From Desulfovibrio psychrotolerans (GTDB taxonomy: Bacteria > Desulfobacterota > Desulfovibrionia > Desulfovibrionales > Desulfovibrionaceae), in assembly GCF_013340305.1 (NCBI RefSeq), contig NZ_BLVP01000008.1, positions 1-64,000 on the forward strand: a DNA stretch of 64,000 bases, read 5' to 3'. Shown one piece after another: positions 15,884 through 27,995 of this stretch. The notes beneath the pieces were generated by a model, which was given only the letters and a program-made list of their open reading frames with translations, was not told the origin of the DNA and searched no databases. How positions within the stretch are numbered: the stretch's first letter is position 1; each line of letters starts with the position of its first letter. A program made the position numbers and the translations under genes.

Positions 15884-17062
15884 TCAGCTCCGGTAATCGG
15901 CGTTGATGTTGATATACTCGTGCGTTAGGTCAGAAGCCAGCAGGGTGTAGCTTCCCGTGCCGTGGCCAAGCTCAATATCCAGCACAATATCCCGTTCCTT
16001 GAGCAGCGGTTCCAGCAGGGTGTCAAAATCCGTATCCGTGGGCTGCCCGTTGCGGAACAGTTCCACCCCGCACATGGTCACCACCACGTCTTCCGGCTGA
16101 AAGGCGGCACCGGAGCGGCCCAGAGCGGCCACTATGCGGCCCCAGTTGGCATCACGCCCGTACATGGCCGTCTTAACAAGCGGCGAATGCCCCACGGTGC
16201 GGGCGGCGCGTTCTGCGTCTGCCGTATGGGCCGCCCCTGTCACGTTAATGTGGATAACCTTGGTGGCCCCTTCGCCATCCTGCACCAGCATATAGGCAAT
16301 CTCGCGCATAACGGCTGTAACTGCCTGCTGCATCCGTTCCCGGTTGGCTCCGGTAACGGTAACGCCGGATGCTCCGTTGGCAAGGCCGAATACGGTGTCG
16401 TTGGTAGAGGTGTCGCCGTCCACGGTAACGCGGTTGAACGATTCTTCCACCCCCGCGCGGAACATCTCCTGCCACAGAGCCGGGTCCACTGCCGCATCGG
16501 TGATGAACACAGAAAGCATGGTCGCCATGTTGGGGCATATCATCCCCGCGCCCTTGGCCACGGCAAGCAGCGAAACGGGCTTGCCGTCCAGTTCCACCGT
16601 GCGGGAAACCAGCTTGGGAAAGGCGTCTGTGGTCATGATGGTGCGGGCAAAGTCTTCCGCCGTGTTGCTCCCCAGCGCGGCGGCAAGCGGGGCGGCTGCG
16701 CTGGTCCACTTCTCCATGTTGAACTGCATGCCTATAACGCCTGTGGAGGCGGGAAGAATCTCTTCCGGCATAAGCCCTGCGGCATCGCCCACCAGCTCCA
16801 GCGTGTGGCGGCAGTTGGCAATGCCCTGCTCACCCGTGCAGGCGTTTGCATTGCCCGCGTTGATGAGCACGGCGCGGGCAAAGGGACGCGCCTCCAGCAT
16901 GGATTTGGCCACCACCACGGGGGCGGCCTGAAACACGTTTGTGGTGAACACGCCTGCTGCGGCTGCGGGCAGGTCGCTCACCAGCAGGGCAAGATCCCTG
17001 CGGCCCGAATATTTAAGGTTCGCCTCAATGGTGGCGAAACGGTAACCTTTTGGGGTGTGCAT
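15884..17062 (-). CDS. argJ: arginine biosynthesis bifunctional protein ArgJ (392 aa)
   Basis: Ornithine acetyltransferase (N-acetylglutamate synthase / glutamate N-acetyltransferase) of the cyclic arginine pathway. The self-cleavage motif M-A-T-M is at 179-182, with Thr181 as the nucleophile that becomes the N-terminus of the beta chain. The oxyanion-hole segment PASTGVIG is at 104-111. I chose ATG 17062 because GGAG lies 7 bases upstream and the protein then starts with H-T-P-K-G-Y; the longer frame to 17209 reads into repeat DNA. Complete, normal length. Confidence 0.95.
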   Translation of the reverse strand: MHTPKGYRFATIEANLKYSGRRDLALLVSDLPAAAAGVFTTNVFQAAPVVVAKSMLEARPFARAVLINAGNANACTGEQGIANCRHTLELVGDAAGLMPEEILPASTGVIGMQFNMEKWTSAAAPLAAALGSNTAEDFARTIMTTDAFPKLVSRTVELDGKPVSLLAVAKGAGMICPNMATMLSVFITDAAVDPALWQEMFRAGVEESFNRVTVDGDTSTNDTVFGLANGASGVTVTGANRERMQQAVTAVMREIAYMLVQDGEGATKVIHINVTGAAHTADAERAARTVGHSPLVKTAMYGRDANWGRIVAALGRSGAAFQPEDVVVTMCGVELFRNGQPTDTDFDTLLEPLLKERDIVLDIELGHGTGSYTLLASDLTHEYININADYRS

Positions 17063-17427
17063 TAACGCTCCGGGATGGGGTGCTTCTGTCAGTTCGGTCA
17101 GGGGGCTGCCAAGTACTTGCCTAACTTTGCCTAATAGATGCCTGAAACTTGTCGAAAACTTGCTGATACTGCCTGTTCGTGCCAGTCGCTGCCTGTTGGT
17201 GCCAGTCACTGCCTGATATTGCCTGATACTGCCTGATATTACCTGATGCAGCCAGTCGCAGCCAGTCGTTGCCGATAGTTCCCGTATGTCAGGCAGCTAC
17301 CTGCCCTCTTCCACCCTGATTCCATCCTTACATCAGGCTGACAGCAGGCTGATATCCGGATGGGGGCAGGCGAAATCAGGCGAAATCAGGCGAGAACAGG
17401 TGAAATCGGGCGAAAATTGGGCGAAAA
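17063..17427. other. repeat-rich spacer between argJ and secA
   Basis: About 365 bases with two arrays of decamer tandem repeats and no gene. A short open frame at 17286-17501 runs into secA on the other strand and is not credible. Confidence 0.6.
17171..17280. repeat. decamer tandem repeat array, about 11 units
   Basis: Consecutive 10-base units: GCCTGTTCGT, GCCAGTCGCT, GCCTGTTGGT, GCCAGTCACT, GCCTGATATT, GCCTGATACT, GCCTGATATT and more. Units start with GCC(T/A)G and alternate between two subtypes. Looser copies extend left to about 17117. No spacer structure, so not CRISPR. Confidence 0.85.

Positions 17428-17430
<3 letters not shown>
17371..17430. repeat. second decamer array at the secA 3' end
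   Basis: Six 10-base units related to CGAAATCAGG, two of them identical, end at the secA stop codon. The last units overlap the final codon region of secA by three bases. Confidence 0.75.
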
Positions 17431-19959
<2,529 letters not shown>

Positions 19960-20207
19960 TCTATCTCCCGAAAAGGCGTATGCTGGCTCCGGGGGTGCCG
20001 GAGGGATGGACGGATGGGTTGAGCTGTCGTCTGCGGCGGGGCGAAACCGTCTTCGCGGTGCCTGACGAATCCGATTGTTCGTACCGGAAAACTACTAACT
20101 ACGCAACGGCGATTGGCAAGAGGCGTGACCCCCGGCAGTTTTTCAGGCACGCCGACAAAGGCCAGTGGCCCGTGCCCCGTGTCCAACTCTCCCGTCCCTT
20201 TTGTCCG

Positions 20208-21392
20208 CTAGGGTTCAAGGCAGTCCAGCCAGTGACCCACGGGCACGGGCAACGCGCCCAGAGCGGGCCGGGAACTGCGCAGTTGCAGGGTGCAGCCGCT
20301 GCATCCGGTAACCACCTGCGTCTGCTCATCCGGTGCCAGTGCCTGCCAGCAGCGTTCTGCCACGGTGCGCGAAAGGGGCTGGTCGCCCAGTTGCAGAATA
20401 CCGCCCATGCCGCAGCACTGCACGCCGCCGGGAGCGGAAAAACGTGCCTGCAGCACGCGGGCAAGCCAGTGCCTGTCCGGGTCTGTGCCGCCCCAGTGGC
20501 AGGGCTGGTGGTAGCGCACCCGTGCCGGGGCGTTTTCGCCTGTACGGAATACGGAGTTGCCCCACAGGGTGGAAAGGGGAACGAGCGATTCGGCGAAGGC
20601 TTGCGCTTCGCCTTCCTGCCAGTTGATGTCCGTGCACTGCGCATAGGCGGTCAACCCATGGTGGCAGGTGGCGCAGAAGGTGGTCATGCGCGGGCGTCCC
20701 GCATTGCGCCACGCATCCACGTTGCGCTGGCGTGCAGTGTGCGCGGCGTGGGGAATGCCCGCGTGATCCAGCGAGAGTCCGCAGCAGGTCATGGCGTTTT
20801 CCGAAAGGACAGAAAACCCCAGTTTCTTGAGTATGGTCAGGGCCTTGGCATGCCACGCCTTCTGTATGCGGCGTGCCGTGCACCCGGCAAAAAGCAGTAT
20901 GGTTTTGCCTTCGCCCGCGCCCCTGTCGTAGCTGTCCACATGCAGCCACGGGGCTATGTCGTTGGCAGGGGCCATGGCGCGGATGGAATCCATGAAGCGC
21001 GAAAAGGTTTGCGGTCCCAGATCCTTGGGCGCCACTTTGCCAAAGGTGGCAAGGGCGGGCCACAGGGCGGCGCCGCGCTCAATCCACTGCTTCCATATCC
21101 ACTGCTGCCAGCCGGGATGCGCTGCGCGAAGCTGCGCCAGTTTTTCCGGCACAGAAAGCCCCTGCGGGCACGCGGCGGCGCACCGCCCGCAGGAAAGGCA
21201 CTTGTCCGCGAGCACGCGGCAGTCCACCACATTCAGGCGTTCCGGCGACCGGGCCAGTGTGCCGAGCATGTGCTGTTTCGCCTTGGGCGACAGTTCCTCG
21301 CGTCCGGTGCCGAGCAGCACGGGACAAACCGAAAGGCAACGCCCGCACAGGATGCATTCCCGTGCGGGCGGATTGGCGGTGCATGGGTTCAT
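20208..21392 (-). CDS. FeS subunit of a 2-hydroxyacid oxidase (394 aa)
   Basis: GlcF/LutA-like electron-transfer subunit. Two 4Fe-4S motifs, Cys13-16-19-23 and Cys65-68-71-75, are followed by two CCG domains (T-C-C-G-L and Q-C-C-G-M-G-G), which bind further FeS cofactors in this family. It should accept electrons from the FAD subunit encoded 0.9 kb upstream (22297-23697) during lactate or glycolate oxidation. Lactate is a main electron donor for Desulfovibrio, which makes lactate likely. The two subunits are separated by a lipoprotein gene. Confidence 0.85.
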   Translation of the reverse strand: MNPCTANPPARECILCGRCLSVCPVLLGTGREELSPKAKQHMLGTLARSPERLNVVDCRVLADKCLSCGRCAAACPQGLSVPEKLAQLRAAHPGWQQWIWKQWIERGAALWPALATFGKVAPKDLGPQTFSRFMDSIRAMAPANDIAPWLHVDSYDRGAGEGKTILLFAGCTARRIQKAWHAKALTILKKLGFSVLSENAMTCCGLSLDHAGIPHAAHTARQRNVDAWRNAGRPRMTTFCATCHHGLTAYAQCTDINWQEGEAQAFAESLVPLSTLWGNSVFRTGENAPARVRYHQPCHWGGTDPDRHWLARVLQARFSAPGGVQCCGMGGILQLGDQPLSRTVAERCWQALAPDEQTQVVTGCSGCTLQLRSSRPALGALPVPVGHWLDCLEP

Positions 21393-21395
21393 GGT

Positions 21396-22166
21396 CTATT
21401 GCGTATCCGTTTTCTGCGCGGGGTGTTCCGTGTGGCGGTTCAGCCGGCTTCGCAAAACCTGCGTTCCCGGGGTATCCACCCTGCCTGCAAGTATTTCGGC
21501 AGGAGTGGTTCCCATGCCGTAATAGTTGCGGTTGCGTTCATGGTTGACGAGTATGCCGCCGCTTTCCAGCGCCATGCTGAAAGCCACCCCCTGCGTGTGG
21601 GCCACATGAATGATACCGCGCGTATGGGTGGCGTAGTCCAGCTGCGCCGAATGGCCCGCCGGACCTGCGGCAGCGGAAATATCCGCGCTGAGGGTAAGGT
21701 TGTCCCGCAGGGCCTTGTCCAGATAGTCTTCATCCATGAGCAGCAGGGCGGCGGTGGTTACCTGCCCGCCTGCCTGAAAGCCGAAGCTCAGGTCGGTGAG
21801 AGTCACAAATGAGGGCGGAGACCATCCGCCGTCGTCGGTGCGTGCCAGCAGGACCCCGTGTCCGCCCTGCAATCCGAAGATGTAGCTGCCCTTGTACAGG
21901 GCGGGAAAGATAATGATGCCTCTGGCGGAGGCAAGATGGTGCGTGAAAGGAGGCACTCCTGGTTCTGCGGCAAGCCGGTCCAGTGCATCTGCGGCACCTT
22001 CCACAAGTTGCTGTTCAGCAGAAGGCACAGAGAATGCCTTGCCGGAATGCTGCCCGCGTCCGCAGCCGTTCAGCAGAACCGCCAAAAGAAGAACCGCCAA
22101 AAGCAGTACCGTCGGGAGAAGGGCGGCGATTCGTGCGGCGGGTATGGTGCGTGCTGCGGGGGACAT
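21396..22166 (-). CDS. SYLF-domain (YSC84-like) lipoprotein (256 aa)
   Basis: The N-terminal membrane segment LLPTVLLLAVLLLAVLLNGC ends in a lipobox-like L-N-G-C, so the mature protein is probably lipid-anchored. The mature part carries the SYLF/Ysc84 pattern: A-R-G-I-I-I-F-P, G-x-Q-G-G-H-G-V-L-L-A-R, F-G-F-Q-A-G-G-Q. SYLF domains bind phosphoinositides in eukaryotes; the bacterial role is unclear. ATG 22166 has GGAG 8 bases upstream. It lies between the FeS and FAD oxidase genes with 3- and 130-base gaps, so it is probably co-transcribed. Confidence 0.75.
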   Translation of the reverse strand: MSPAARTIPAARIAALLPTVLLLAVLLLAVLLNGCGRGQHSGKAFSVPSAEQQLVEGAADALDRLAAEPGVPPFTHHLASARGIIIFPALYKGSYIFGLQGGHGVLLARTDDGGWSPPSFVTLTDLSFGFQAGGQVTTAALLLMDEDYLDKALRDNLTLSADISAAAGPAGHSAQLDYATHTRGIIHVAHTQGVAFSMALESGGILVNHERNRNYYGMGTTPAEILAGRVDTPGTQVLRSRLNRHTEHPAQKTDTQ

Positions 22167-22296
22167 GGGCGTGCTCCGGGAATGTTTTGGGCTGGCTGCA
22201 ATGAATGCTGCCGTAATTGCGGTAATGATGGCTGCGGACAAAATTTGTTGCACGATAGCGTGTTTTGTCCGGCACGGCAACGTGCGCGGCAGCCGT

Positions 22297-23697
22297 TCAG
22301 AATGCCTTGCCGGGGTTGAGGATGCCGTGGGGGTCGAAGGCGGACTTGATGTCGCGCATCAGGCGGCGTTCCTCCTCGCCCAGTTGCCGGTGCACGTAGG
22401 GGGCCTTGGTCAGGCCTATACCGTGTTCACCGGAAAGCGTGCCGCCCAGCGAGAGGATAAGCTCCATGACGGCCAGCTTGGCCTGTCCGGCCCGCTGCTT
22501 TTCGTCTCCGCGTGCGGCATCGTGCATGATGTTCACATGGATGTTGCCGTCTCCCACGTGCCCGAAGGTGAGAATGGTCAGGCCGCAGTGCCCGGAAATG
22601 GCCCGTATGCCCGTCAGGGCGGGCAGCAGGCTGCCGCGCGGCACGGTAACGTCATCGGAAATTTTGTTGGGGGCCACGCGGAACGAGGCAGGGTTGATGA
22701 GGCGGCGGATTTCCCACAGGGGTTCTTCCTCTTGTGCCCCAAGCCCCTGCTCCTGCCATGCCGGACGGTTCTGGGCGGTGTCGTCCAGTGCTGCGCGCAG
22801 GCGTTGCAGGTCTGCGGCAAGGGCAGCCCGGCTGCCGTCCAGCCGGAAAAGAAGCACCGCCTGCACGGTGCCGTCCTGCGGCCACGGCACGGTGCCCAGC
22901 TGCGCGAGGCAGTCCAGCACTTCCTGCCCCATGAACTCCAGCGCCGCAGGCAGTATGCCCGCCCGGAACACCCGGCGCACCGCCGCCATGGCCTGCTCCA
23001 GGGAGGAAAACCCCGCCATGAGCGAAGCCGTTGCCTCCGGCAGGGGCATGAGTTTGAGGGTAATGTCCGTCATGATGCCCAGCGTGCCTTCGCTGCCCAC
23101 CATAAGGCGGGTGAGGTCCAGCCCCACCACGTTCTTGTGGTTTCTGCCGCCGCAGGTGATGGCCTTGCCGCCGGGCAGCACAACGCGGCAGCCCAGAACC
23201 CATTCGCGGGTAACGCCGTATTTCACGGCGCGCATACCGCCCGCACAGGTGGCCACATTGCCGCCTATGGTGGATATGCCAAGGCTGGCCGGGTCCGGCG
23301 GGTAGAACAGACCTTGGGCCTCCACCTGTTTTTGCAGGTCGCCCGTCACAACGCCGGGCTGCACCACGGCCACAAAGTCGTCGGCATGGATTTCCAGAAC
23401 ACGGTTCATGCACAGGGTGGAAACCACCACCCCCGGCCTGTCCGGCACGCACAGGCCCACCACGTTGGTGGCGCGTGCGCGGGGATACAGCGGCATACGT
23501 TCCGTGTGGGCCCAGCGCAGCAGTTCCGTTATCTGTTCCTCGTTGCGGGGGCGCACCACCGCAAGGGGTATGCCTGCAAGGCGGCTGGCGTCTGACTCAA
23601 AGACCAGCATCTCCTCCGGCGTTGTCAGGCAGTCGGTGCCGGGAAAAAGCTCCGCGAGGAACTGCCTGTGCTGCGGAAGGAGTGATGGGTGCGTCAT
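22297..23697 (-). CDS. FAD-linked 2-hydroxyacid oxidase, GlcD/LldD2 type (466 aa)
   Basis: Catalytic subunit of a lactate/glycolate dehydrogenase. N-terminal FAD-binding (VAO/PCMH) domain with P-R-A-R-A-T-N-V-V-G and S-L-G-I-S-T-I-G-G-N-V-A-T-C-A-G-G, and a C-terminal GlcD-type domain with H-V-G-D-G-N-I-H-V-N and E-H-G-I-G (His and Glu ligands). Complete length. It pairs with the FeS protein at 20208-21392; substrate lactate or glycolate is inferred. Confidence 0.88.
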   Translation of the reverse strand: MTHPSLLPQHRQFLAELFPGTDCLTTPEEMLVFESDASRLAGIPLAVVRPRNEEQITELLRWAHTERMPLYPRARATNVVGLCVPDRPGVVVSTLCMNRVLEIHADDFVAVVQPGVVTGDLQKQVEAQGLFYPPDPASLGISTIGGNVATCAGGMRAVKYGVTREWVLGCRVVLPGGKAITCGGRNHKNVVGLDLTRLMVGSEGTLGIMTDITLKLMPLPEATASLMAGFSSLEQAMAAVRRVFRAGILPAALEFMGQEVLDCLAQLGTVPWPQDGTVQAVLLFRLDGSRAALAADLQRLRAALDDTAQNRPAWQEQGLGAQEEEPLWEIRRLINPASFRVAPNKISDDVTVPRGSLLPALTGIRAISGHCGLTILTFGHVGDGNIHVNIMHDAARGDEKQRAGQAKLAVMELILSLGGTLSGEHGIGLTKAPYVHRQLGEEERRLMRDIKSAFDPHGILNPGKAF

Positions 23698-23718
23698 GTG
23701 CTTGCGGGCTGCCGGAGG

Positions 23719-24186
23719 TTACAGGCTGGCCAACTGGCGGGCAACATCGCGCTGGATGTCGCGTGCCTTGATGGTCTCGCGCTGGTCATGCAGTTTCTTG
23801 CCGCGTCCGAGGGCTATATCAACCTTTACGCGGGAGTCCTTGAAATAGAGTGCCACGGGAATTACGGAAAACCCTCGCTGCTCCACCTTTATCGCCCATG
23901 CGGCTATCTGGCGGGCGTGCAGCAGCAGTTTGCGGTCGCGGTCCGGGTCGTGCTGGGCGTAGCCCGCATTCTCGTACGGGGCAATATGCAGGCCCACGAG
24001 CCACGCCTCGCCGTTCTTGAACTGCACGTAGCTGTCGCGGAAGGATACCAGCCCCGCGCGCAGGGATTTCACTTCCGTGCCGCGCAGTTCTATGCCCGCT
24101 TCAAGATTTTCCACAAATTCATAATACCGGCGGGCCTTTTTGTTCTGGGCAATATGGCCGCTGCTCTGTTTTGCTTTCTTGCTCAT
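23719..24186 (-). CDS. smpB: SsrA-binding protein SmpB (155 aa)
   Basis: Partner of tmRNA in ribosome rescue. Contains the N-K-K-A-R-R-Y-Y-E core, G-I[13 protein letters not shown] and the basic C-terminal tail G-R-G-K-K-x-H-D-Q-R-x-T-I-K. ATG 24186 gives the family length; the upstream open frame overlaps ptsI. The tmRNA gene itself is not in the window. Confidence 0.96.
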   Translation of the reverse strand: MSKKAKQSSGHIAQNKKARRYYEFVENLEAGIELRGTEVKSLRAGLVSFRDSYVQFKNGEAWLVGLHIAPYENAGYAQHDPDRDRKLLLHARQIAAWAIKVEQRGFSVIPVALYFKDSRVKVDIALGRGKKLHDQRETIKARDIQRDVARQLASL

Positions 24187-24194
24187 GGTCTTTG

Positions 24195-25970
24195 CTAGTC
24201 GTCCTGGTCGAGCAGGGATGCGAAGAAGGTAAGCTCTTCGGGGAAGCGCTTGAAAATGGTCTGACGCACCTTGCGGTTGATTTTGGAGACGGTGGCATGG
24301 CTGAGGACATCGCGCAGCAGTTGCTTGCACTCTTCCATGTTCACCTGCCGGATGATGCGTTTAATACCGGGAATGGCCTGCGGCGCAATGGAAACCCCGT
24401 CTATCTGCATGCCCATGAGAATGGGGATGCAGTAGGGGTCTGAGGCCACTTCGCCGCACACGCTCACTTCTATGCCGCCCCGGTGGGCGGCGTCCACCAC
24501 ATATTTGATGGACCGCACTATGGCCGGGTGCAGCGGCTGGTAGAGGTAGGAGACATGCTTGTTGGCGCGGTCTATGCCCAGCGAGTACTGAATGAGGTCG
24601 TTGGTGCCTATGGAGAAAAAATCCACTTCCTGCGCCAGCGTTTCCGCTATCATCACGGCGCTGGGCAGCTCTATCATAATGCCCACGGGCATATCGGGGT
24701 TGTACGGAATGCCCTGCTCGTCCAGCTCCTGCCGGACAAGGTTAAGCTGGTAGCGCGCCTGGCGCACTTCCTTGAGTCCGGAAATCATGGGGAACATGAC
24801 TGCCACGTTGCCGTGCACGCTGGCGCGCAGAATGGCGCGCAACTGCATGCGGAACACGTCCTGATGCTTCAGGCAGTAGCGGATGCCGCGCAGCCCGAGG
24901 GCCGGGTTGGGCTCATCCAGTTTCTCCTGCGAATTCATCATCTTGTCTGCGCCCACATCCAACGTGCGCAGCGTGACCTTGGCCGGGGCGAGCCGCTCGG
25001 CAAGGGTAGCGTATTCCCGGTACAGGTCTTCTTCCGTGGGCGGCTGCTTGCGGTTGAGAAAGGCGTATTCCGTGCGATACAGCCCCACACCCTCGCCGCC
25101 GTTGTCCAGCACGCTCTGGAGTTCTTCCGCCAGTTCTATGTTGGCCTGTATCTCCAGCCGGAAACCGTCCACGGTTTCGCCGGGGAGTTTGCACTGGCGG
25201 ATGATGGACTTCTGGTAGTTCTCAAACTGGTATTTAAGGTCGGAATAGGTGGCCAGTTCCTCTTCCGAAGGGTCTATGAGAATACGGCCGCGCAGGGCGT
25301 CTATGATAACCAGTTCGCCATCGCGCGCGCTTTCTTCCAGCCCCTCCACGCCTACAATGGCGGGAATTTGCAGGGAGCGGGCAAGGATGCCGGTGTGCGA
25401 TGTTTTGCCGCCCTCCGAGGTGGCAAAGGACATGATTTTGTCCAGTTCCAGCTCAATGGCGTCCGCCGGGGTCAGGTCGTGCGCCATAAGCACCATGCGC
25501 TCGGCAAGGGCGCGGGTGGAAGAGTAGCCGCCGAGCAGGCGCTGCATGATGCGGTCTGCCACCACGCGCACGTCCTGAATGCGCTCGCGGATGTAAGGGT
25601 CGTCAATGGCGCTGAAGGCCGCGGCGATGGTTTCCACCGACTGCTCAAGGGCCCATTCCGCCGTGATAAGGCGCTCACGGATGCGCGTTGCAGCCGCAAG
25701 CATAAGCTTGGGGTCCTGGCAGATCATAAGGTGCGAGTCTATAATGGCACCGTGCTCACGCAGTTCCACGGGAACCTTTGCGCGGGCGGCTTCAAATTCG
25801 TCGCGCACCATGTCAGAGGCGGCGGTAAGGCGGTCTATCTCCTGCTCTGCCCTGCTGGCGGGAATGGTCTCGCGCGGGATATGCCTGCGGCTGGTGCGGT
25901 TTATGAAAAACGCCTTGCCGATGGATATGCCTGCGGAAACAGCAATTCCGTAAACTACATCGCGTGCCAC
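24195..25970 (-). CDS. ptsI: PTS enzyme I (591 aa)
   Basis: Phosphoenolpyruvate-protein phosphotransferase: takes phosphate from PEP and passes it to HPr. Phosphorylated His192 lies in [12 protein letters not shown]; the C-terminal PEP-binding TIM barrel has the [12 protein letters not shown] motif and the active-site Cys in V-S-V-C-G-E. GTG start directly abuts the HPr stop codon. Complete. Followed 8 bases later by smpB on the same strand. Confidence 0.96.
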   Translation of the reverse strand: MARDVVYGIAVSAGISIGKAFFINRTSRRHIPRETIPASRAEQEIDRLTAASDMVRDEFEAARAKVPVELREHGAIIDSHLMICQDPKLMLAAATRIRERLITAEWALEQSVETIAAAFSAIDDPYIRERIQDVRVVADRIMQRLLGGYSSTRALAERMVLMAHDLTPADAIELELDKIMSFATSEGGKTSHTGILARSLQIPAIVGVEGLEESARDGELVIIDALRGRILIDPSEEELATYSDLKYQFENYQKSIIRQCKLPGETVDGFRLEIQANIELAEELQSVLDNGGEGVGLYRTEYAFLNRKQPPTEEDLYREYATLAERLAPAKVTLRTLDVGADKMMNSQEKLDEPNPALGLRGIRYCLKHQDVFRMQLRAILRASVHGNVAVMFPMISGLKEVRQARYQLNLVRQELDEQGIPYNPDMPVGIMIELPSAVMIAETLAQEVDFFSIGTNDLIQYSLGIDRANKHVSYLYQPLHPAIVRSIKYVVDAAHRGGIEVSVCGEVASDPYCIPILMGMQIDGVSIAPQAIPGIKRIIRQVNMEECKQLLRDVLSHATVSKINRKVRQTIFKRFPEELTFFASLLDQDD

Positions 25971-26279
25971 TTATGCGTCCTCATCCAATGCGCAGGAAAA
26001 GACCTGCATCATGTGCTCAAGGGCGGCGCGGGCATCGCTGCCCCGGCTTTTGAGCGTAATTTCGCTGCCCCGCGCGGCGGCAAGGGACAGGATATCCAGT
26101 ATGGACTTGGCGTCCACCTCCTGCCCCTTTACCTCCAGCCGCAACTCGCAGCGGAATTTCTGTGCCTCCTGCGCAATGCGCGCCGCCGGACGGGCATGAA
26201 GCCCCAGCTCGTTGTTCACGCAGATGCGGGCAAAAAGGCAGTCTTCGTGTTCCTGAATGGTCTGCTGCACCGTGTGCAT
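25971..26279 (-). CDS. ptsH: HPr phosphocarrier protein (about 102 aa)
   Basis: Small phosphocarrier of the PTS. Active-site His28 in GLHARPA and the regulatory Ser59 in D-A-K-S-I-L-D-I are both present. The start is uncertain: ATG 26279 touches the AAAGGA ribosome-binding site, GTG three codons later has better spacing, and ATG 26303 overlaps the EIID stop. Compared with classic HPr the N-terminus carries about ten extra residues. Sits between EIID and enzyme I in one operon. Confidence 0.92.
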   Translation of the reverse strand: MHTVQQTIQEHEDCLFARICVNNELGLHARPAARIAQEAQKFRCELRLEVKGQEVDAKSILDILSLAAARGSEITLKSRGSDARAALEHMMQVFSCALDEDA

Positions 26280-26296
26280 TCCTTTCTGTGCCCCGG

Positions 26297-27106
26297 CTAC
26301 CATGCCGGAACGGATACTCCCTTCAGCATGGGCAAAGCTATTGCCACAAGTGAGAGGAGAAAGAGTAGTATAATTCTGGACAGGTGAAACCGTCCTATGA
26401 GCCAACCCATGAAACACAGCCCGAAACCGGCCGCCCCCCATACCGCCTCGCCTGTGAATCCCCACAGGTGTTGCGGATGCTGGCCGGGCCAGGCAAGATA
26501 CAGTACCAGAACAAGCACCGCCGCGTTGGCGAGCTTGAGGCGTTCTCCCCAGTTTATGAGATTCCATCTCCGGAGCATGTTCAGCACCTTCAGCCCCCCG
26601 CGCACCCCTGCAATAAAGGTAAACAGCTTAAAGGCGTGCAGCAGCACGAACAGCGACAGAGTCCAGAAAAACGCCGCTTTGTCCATGCCCGCCATGAGCA
26701 GGCTTATGGTGGAAAGCGACCAGAAGACCAGAAAACTGCCGCCGAACACAGAATCGCCTATGGCGGAGAGGGTGTAGGTGGTGGTGTCCTTGAGCGTGCC
26801 CAGCATGCTGGCCGGTGCCTTGCCCCGCGCGATCATGGTTTCCAGCGACAGGAAGGTGCCCACCAGCAGCGGCGTCCAGAACGGATGCGTGTTATAGTGC
26901 CGGATGTAGCGCCTGCGTGCTTCGCGGCGTGCCTTCATGTCCGGGTAGATGGCAGCCAGTCCCGGCTCCATGGCGTAGGCTATGCCCACGTTCTGTAATC
27001 CCCGTGTGTTGAAGGCCGAGCCTACAAGGTAGGTGCGCAAGAAGCAGCGAAGCAGTGTGCGTCCGTTCGGCATGCCGTTTCCGTTTCGTAAGGTGTGCGC
27101 TGTCAT
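26297..27106 (-). CDS. PTS mannose-family component IID (269 aa)
   Basis: Membrane component of a mannose/fructose/sorbose-type PTS. R-T-Y-L-V-G-S-A-F-N-T-R-G-L-Q-N-V-G near the start, P-F-W-T-P-L-L-V-G in the middle and several C-terminal hydrophobic helices follow the EIID pattern. Upstream of HPr and enzyme I on the same strand. No IIA, IIB or IIC gene is in the window, so its transport partners are elsewhere or absent. Confidence 0.85.
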   Translation of the reverse strand: MTAHTLRNGNGMPNGRTLLRCFLRTYLVGSAFNTRGLQNVGIAYAMEPGLAAIYPDMKARREARRRYIRHYNTHPFWTPLLVGTFLSLETMIARGKAPASMLGTLKDTTTYTLSAIGDSVFGGSFLVFWSLSTISLLMAGMDKAAFFWTLSLFVLLHAFKLFTFIAGVRGGLKVLNMLRRWNLINWGERLKLANAAVLVLVLYLAWPGQHPQHLWGFTGEAVWGAAGFGLCFMGWLIGRFHLSRIILLFLLSLVAIALPMLKGVSVPAW

Positions 27107-27164
27107 GTGCCGTCTAAGCTGAGCAGGCGCTGTTCCGGCGCATTCGGGCAGGCGCGGCGGCGTG

Positions 27165-27995
27165 TTATCCGCGCCGCATAAGTCCGTAAATTTCGTCCAC
27201 GCTCCAGCCGGGTGCCCGTTCCCGCACCCTGCGGGCTATGTCGCGGGGCTTGCCGCCAGAGGCGGATTCCTCTTCCACAAGGGTGAGCACGTCTTCTTCT
27301 CCGGGTCGTTCTACCTGTTCCGGCGGGCCGATGACCACGGTTATTTCACCCAGCAAGTCCTGCGGCACATCCGCGTGGTTCTCCAAACGCGTAAGAATAA
27401 ACTCCTCGTGGGTCTTGGTCAATTCCCGCGCCACGCACAATTCGCGCGGCCCCAGAACGGCGTGGGCGGCGGCAAGCGTTTCTGCCAGACGGTTCTTGCG
27501 TTCAAAAAAGACCAGAGTGGTGCGCACGGTGCGAAATTCCGCGAAAAACCGTTCCTGATCGTTGCGTTTGCGGGGCGGAAAACCCAGAAAAGTGAACGGC
27601 TGCGGGGCTATGCCGCTGGCAGCCAGCGCGGTGAGCGGGGCACTTGGTCCGGGCACTACGGAAACGCTCAGCCCTTCCTGCCGGGCAAGGCGCACCAGCC
27701 GGTAGCCGGGGTCGGAAAAAAGGGGCATGCCCGCATCAGAAACCAACGCCAGAACGGTACCTTCCTTCATGGCATCCACAAAGGACCGGGCCTTGGCTTC
27801 CTCGTTATGGTCGTGAAAGCTGGCCAGCTTGCGCACGGCAACGCCGGTCTGCTTGAACAGAATGCCGGCGCGGCGAGTATCTTCCGCCAGCACAATATCC
27901 GCCGCCTGCAGCACTTCGCAAGCGCGGGGAGAAAGATCACCAGGGTTGCCAAGCGGTGTTGCCACCACCCACAGGCTCGGAGAGGTCAAAGGCAT
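27165..27995 (-). CDS. rsmI: 16S rRNA 2'-O-methyltransferase RsmI (276 aa)
   Basis: Methylates the ribose of C1402 in 16S rRNA (tetrapyrrole-methylase fold). V-V-A-T-P-L-G-N-P-G-D near the start, A-E-D-T-R, L-V-S-D-A-G-M-P-L-F-S-D-P-G and V-P-G-P-S-A are hallmark motifs. ATG 27995 is chosen because the family starts about 8 residues before V-V-A-T-P. The gene start overlaps the yraN end by 59 bases. Confidence 0.94.
   Translation of the reverse strand: MPLTSPSLWVVATPLGNPGDLSPRACEVLQAADIVLAEDTRRAGILFKQTGVAVRKLASFHDHNEEAKARSFVDAMKEGTVLALVSDAGMPLFSDPGYRLVRLARQEGLSVSVVPGPSAPLTALAASGIAPQPFTFLGFPPRKRNDQERFFAEFRTVRTTLVFFERKNRLAETLAAAHAVLGPRELCVARELTKTHEEFILTRLENHADVPQDLLGEITVVIGPPEQVERPGEEDVLTLVEEESASGGKPRDIARRVRERAPGWSVDEIYGLMRRG

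Noticed and set aside
19980-21812. 610-codon open frame on the plus strand
   Set aside because: Antisense to the FeS oxidase gene, which has clear 4Fe-4S motifs.
23698-24194. tmRNA gene next to smpB
   Set aside because: No alanine-tRNA-like ends or tag sequence on either strand around smpB.
24483-26387. 634-codon open frame on the plus strand
   Set aside because: Antisense to ptsI and HPr.
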